From the NCBI GenBank assembly GCA_019055375.1, contig JAHQIW010000121.1, positions 186,001 to 250,000 of the forward strand: a stretch of DNA of 64,000 nucleotides, in the 5' to 3' direction. This document shows, piece after piece, positions 63,690 to 64,000 of this stretch. Each line of letters starts with the position of its first letter. Within the stretch, counting starts at the first letter, position 1. The DNA comes from Parelaphostrongylus tenuis (taxonomy: Eukaryota > Nematoda > Chromadorea > Rhabditida > Metastrongylidae). Position numbers and translations under genes: made by a program. The notes under the pieces were generated by a model. The model was not told where the DNA came from, searched no databases, and saw only the letters and a program-made list of their open reading frames with translations.

Positions 63690-64000
63690 TTCTGATTATA
63701 AAACTTAAATCACTTTTGTTGCTACAGCGCAACAAACAATGTCGTTGTTGACCAGAAAACCAAGTACGCTATTGAAATATCGAGATTTAAGCTATTCAGC
63801 GATTACTGAAAGTCTGAAAAAGGCGAAGAAGTTGTTGTTCCTAGAGAATTGAAAATAGTAATCAAGGAAATGTAATTTTTTTGGATTTTGCCGTAGTTTT
63901 GGAATTATATCTGATTAACATCGTAACGTTATTACCAAGAACAACTATCTACTAACCTCATAACTCTTCAATAAATCCTTGCCAAACCCGCGGTCCTTGT
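63690..64000. repeat. Repeat D traces, minus strand, then unassigned
   Basis: TTTTGTTGCTACAGCGCAAC and ATCGAGATTTAAGCTATTCA resemble the complement of repeat D. After about 63850 nothing is recognised up to the window end. Confidence 0.4.

Overview
The window looks like chromosomal DNA from a rhabditid nematode, most likely a strongylid of the hookworm type. This is inferred from AT-rich, intron-rich genes with short TTTTAG/TTTCAG acceptors, an apparent spliced-leader acceptor just before a start codon, and decayed copies of mariner, RTE-type LINE, Penelope-like (PLE) and tRNA-derived SINE families. There is no prokaryotic gene organisation, no CRISPR array and no rRNA. Almost all of the short open frames are chance frames or transposon remnants.

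The real genes are two tandem, same-strand paralogues of an SLC36/AAAP-type amino-acid transporter. Gene B is complete: 13 coding exons from 29792 to 58458, whose lengths sum to 1347 nt (448 codons plus stop). Gene A contributes its last seven coding exons (5385-13858); exons 1-6 are not visible and probably lie upstream of the window. The seven shared exons have identical lengths in both genes, and the proteins differ at about 45 of 266 positions in my hand alignment, with no indels. Homologous blocks survive in the introns, so a genomic segment was duplicated. Gene B introns have since been swollen by transposons.

Layout: 1-5.4 kb, transposon-rich sequence upstream of the first visible gene A exon, including a PLE remnant between 0.3-kb inverted arms. 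5.4-13.9 kb, gene A. 13.9-29.7 kb, intergenic sequence with PLE terminal repeats, SINEs and five or six mariner remnants. 29.8-58.5 kb, gene B, whose introns hold a palindromic mariner with a nested SINE, four broken RTE elements, several PLE terminal repeats and microsatellites. 58.5-64 kb, a deleted mariner, SINE copies, a six-unit tandem array of a SINE-like unit, and GC-rich foldback repeats.

The most interesting signal is non-coding. A roughly 300-bp dispersed repeat, present in about ten places and often as inverted or tandem pairs, carries a conserved hammerhead-ribozyme-like core: CTGANGA, a short hairpin, GAAA, then AC-4nt-GT and a cleavage-type nucleotide, with flanks that pair as stem I. 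The best copy is at 54451-54495. PLEs are known to carry such ribozymes in their terminal repeats, and PLE coding sequence (a GIY-YIG domain) is present at 1.9-2.6 kb, so the repeats are probably PLE termini. The second signal is the tandem array at 59.9-61.35 kb, where each unit of about 236 bp carries its own pol III A-box and B-box. Both are sequence readings made without computation.
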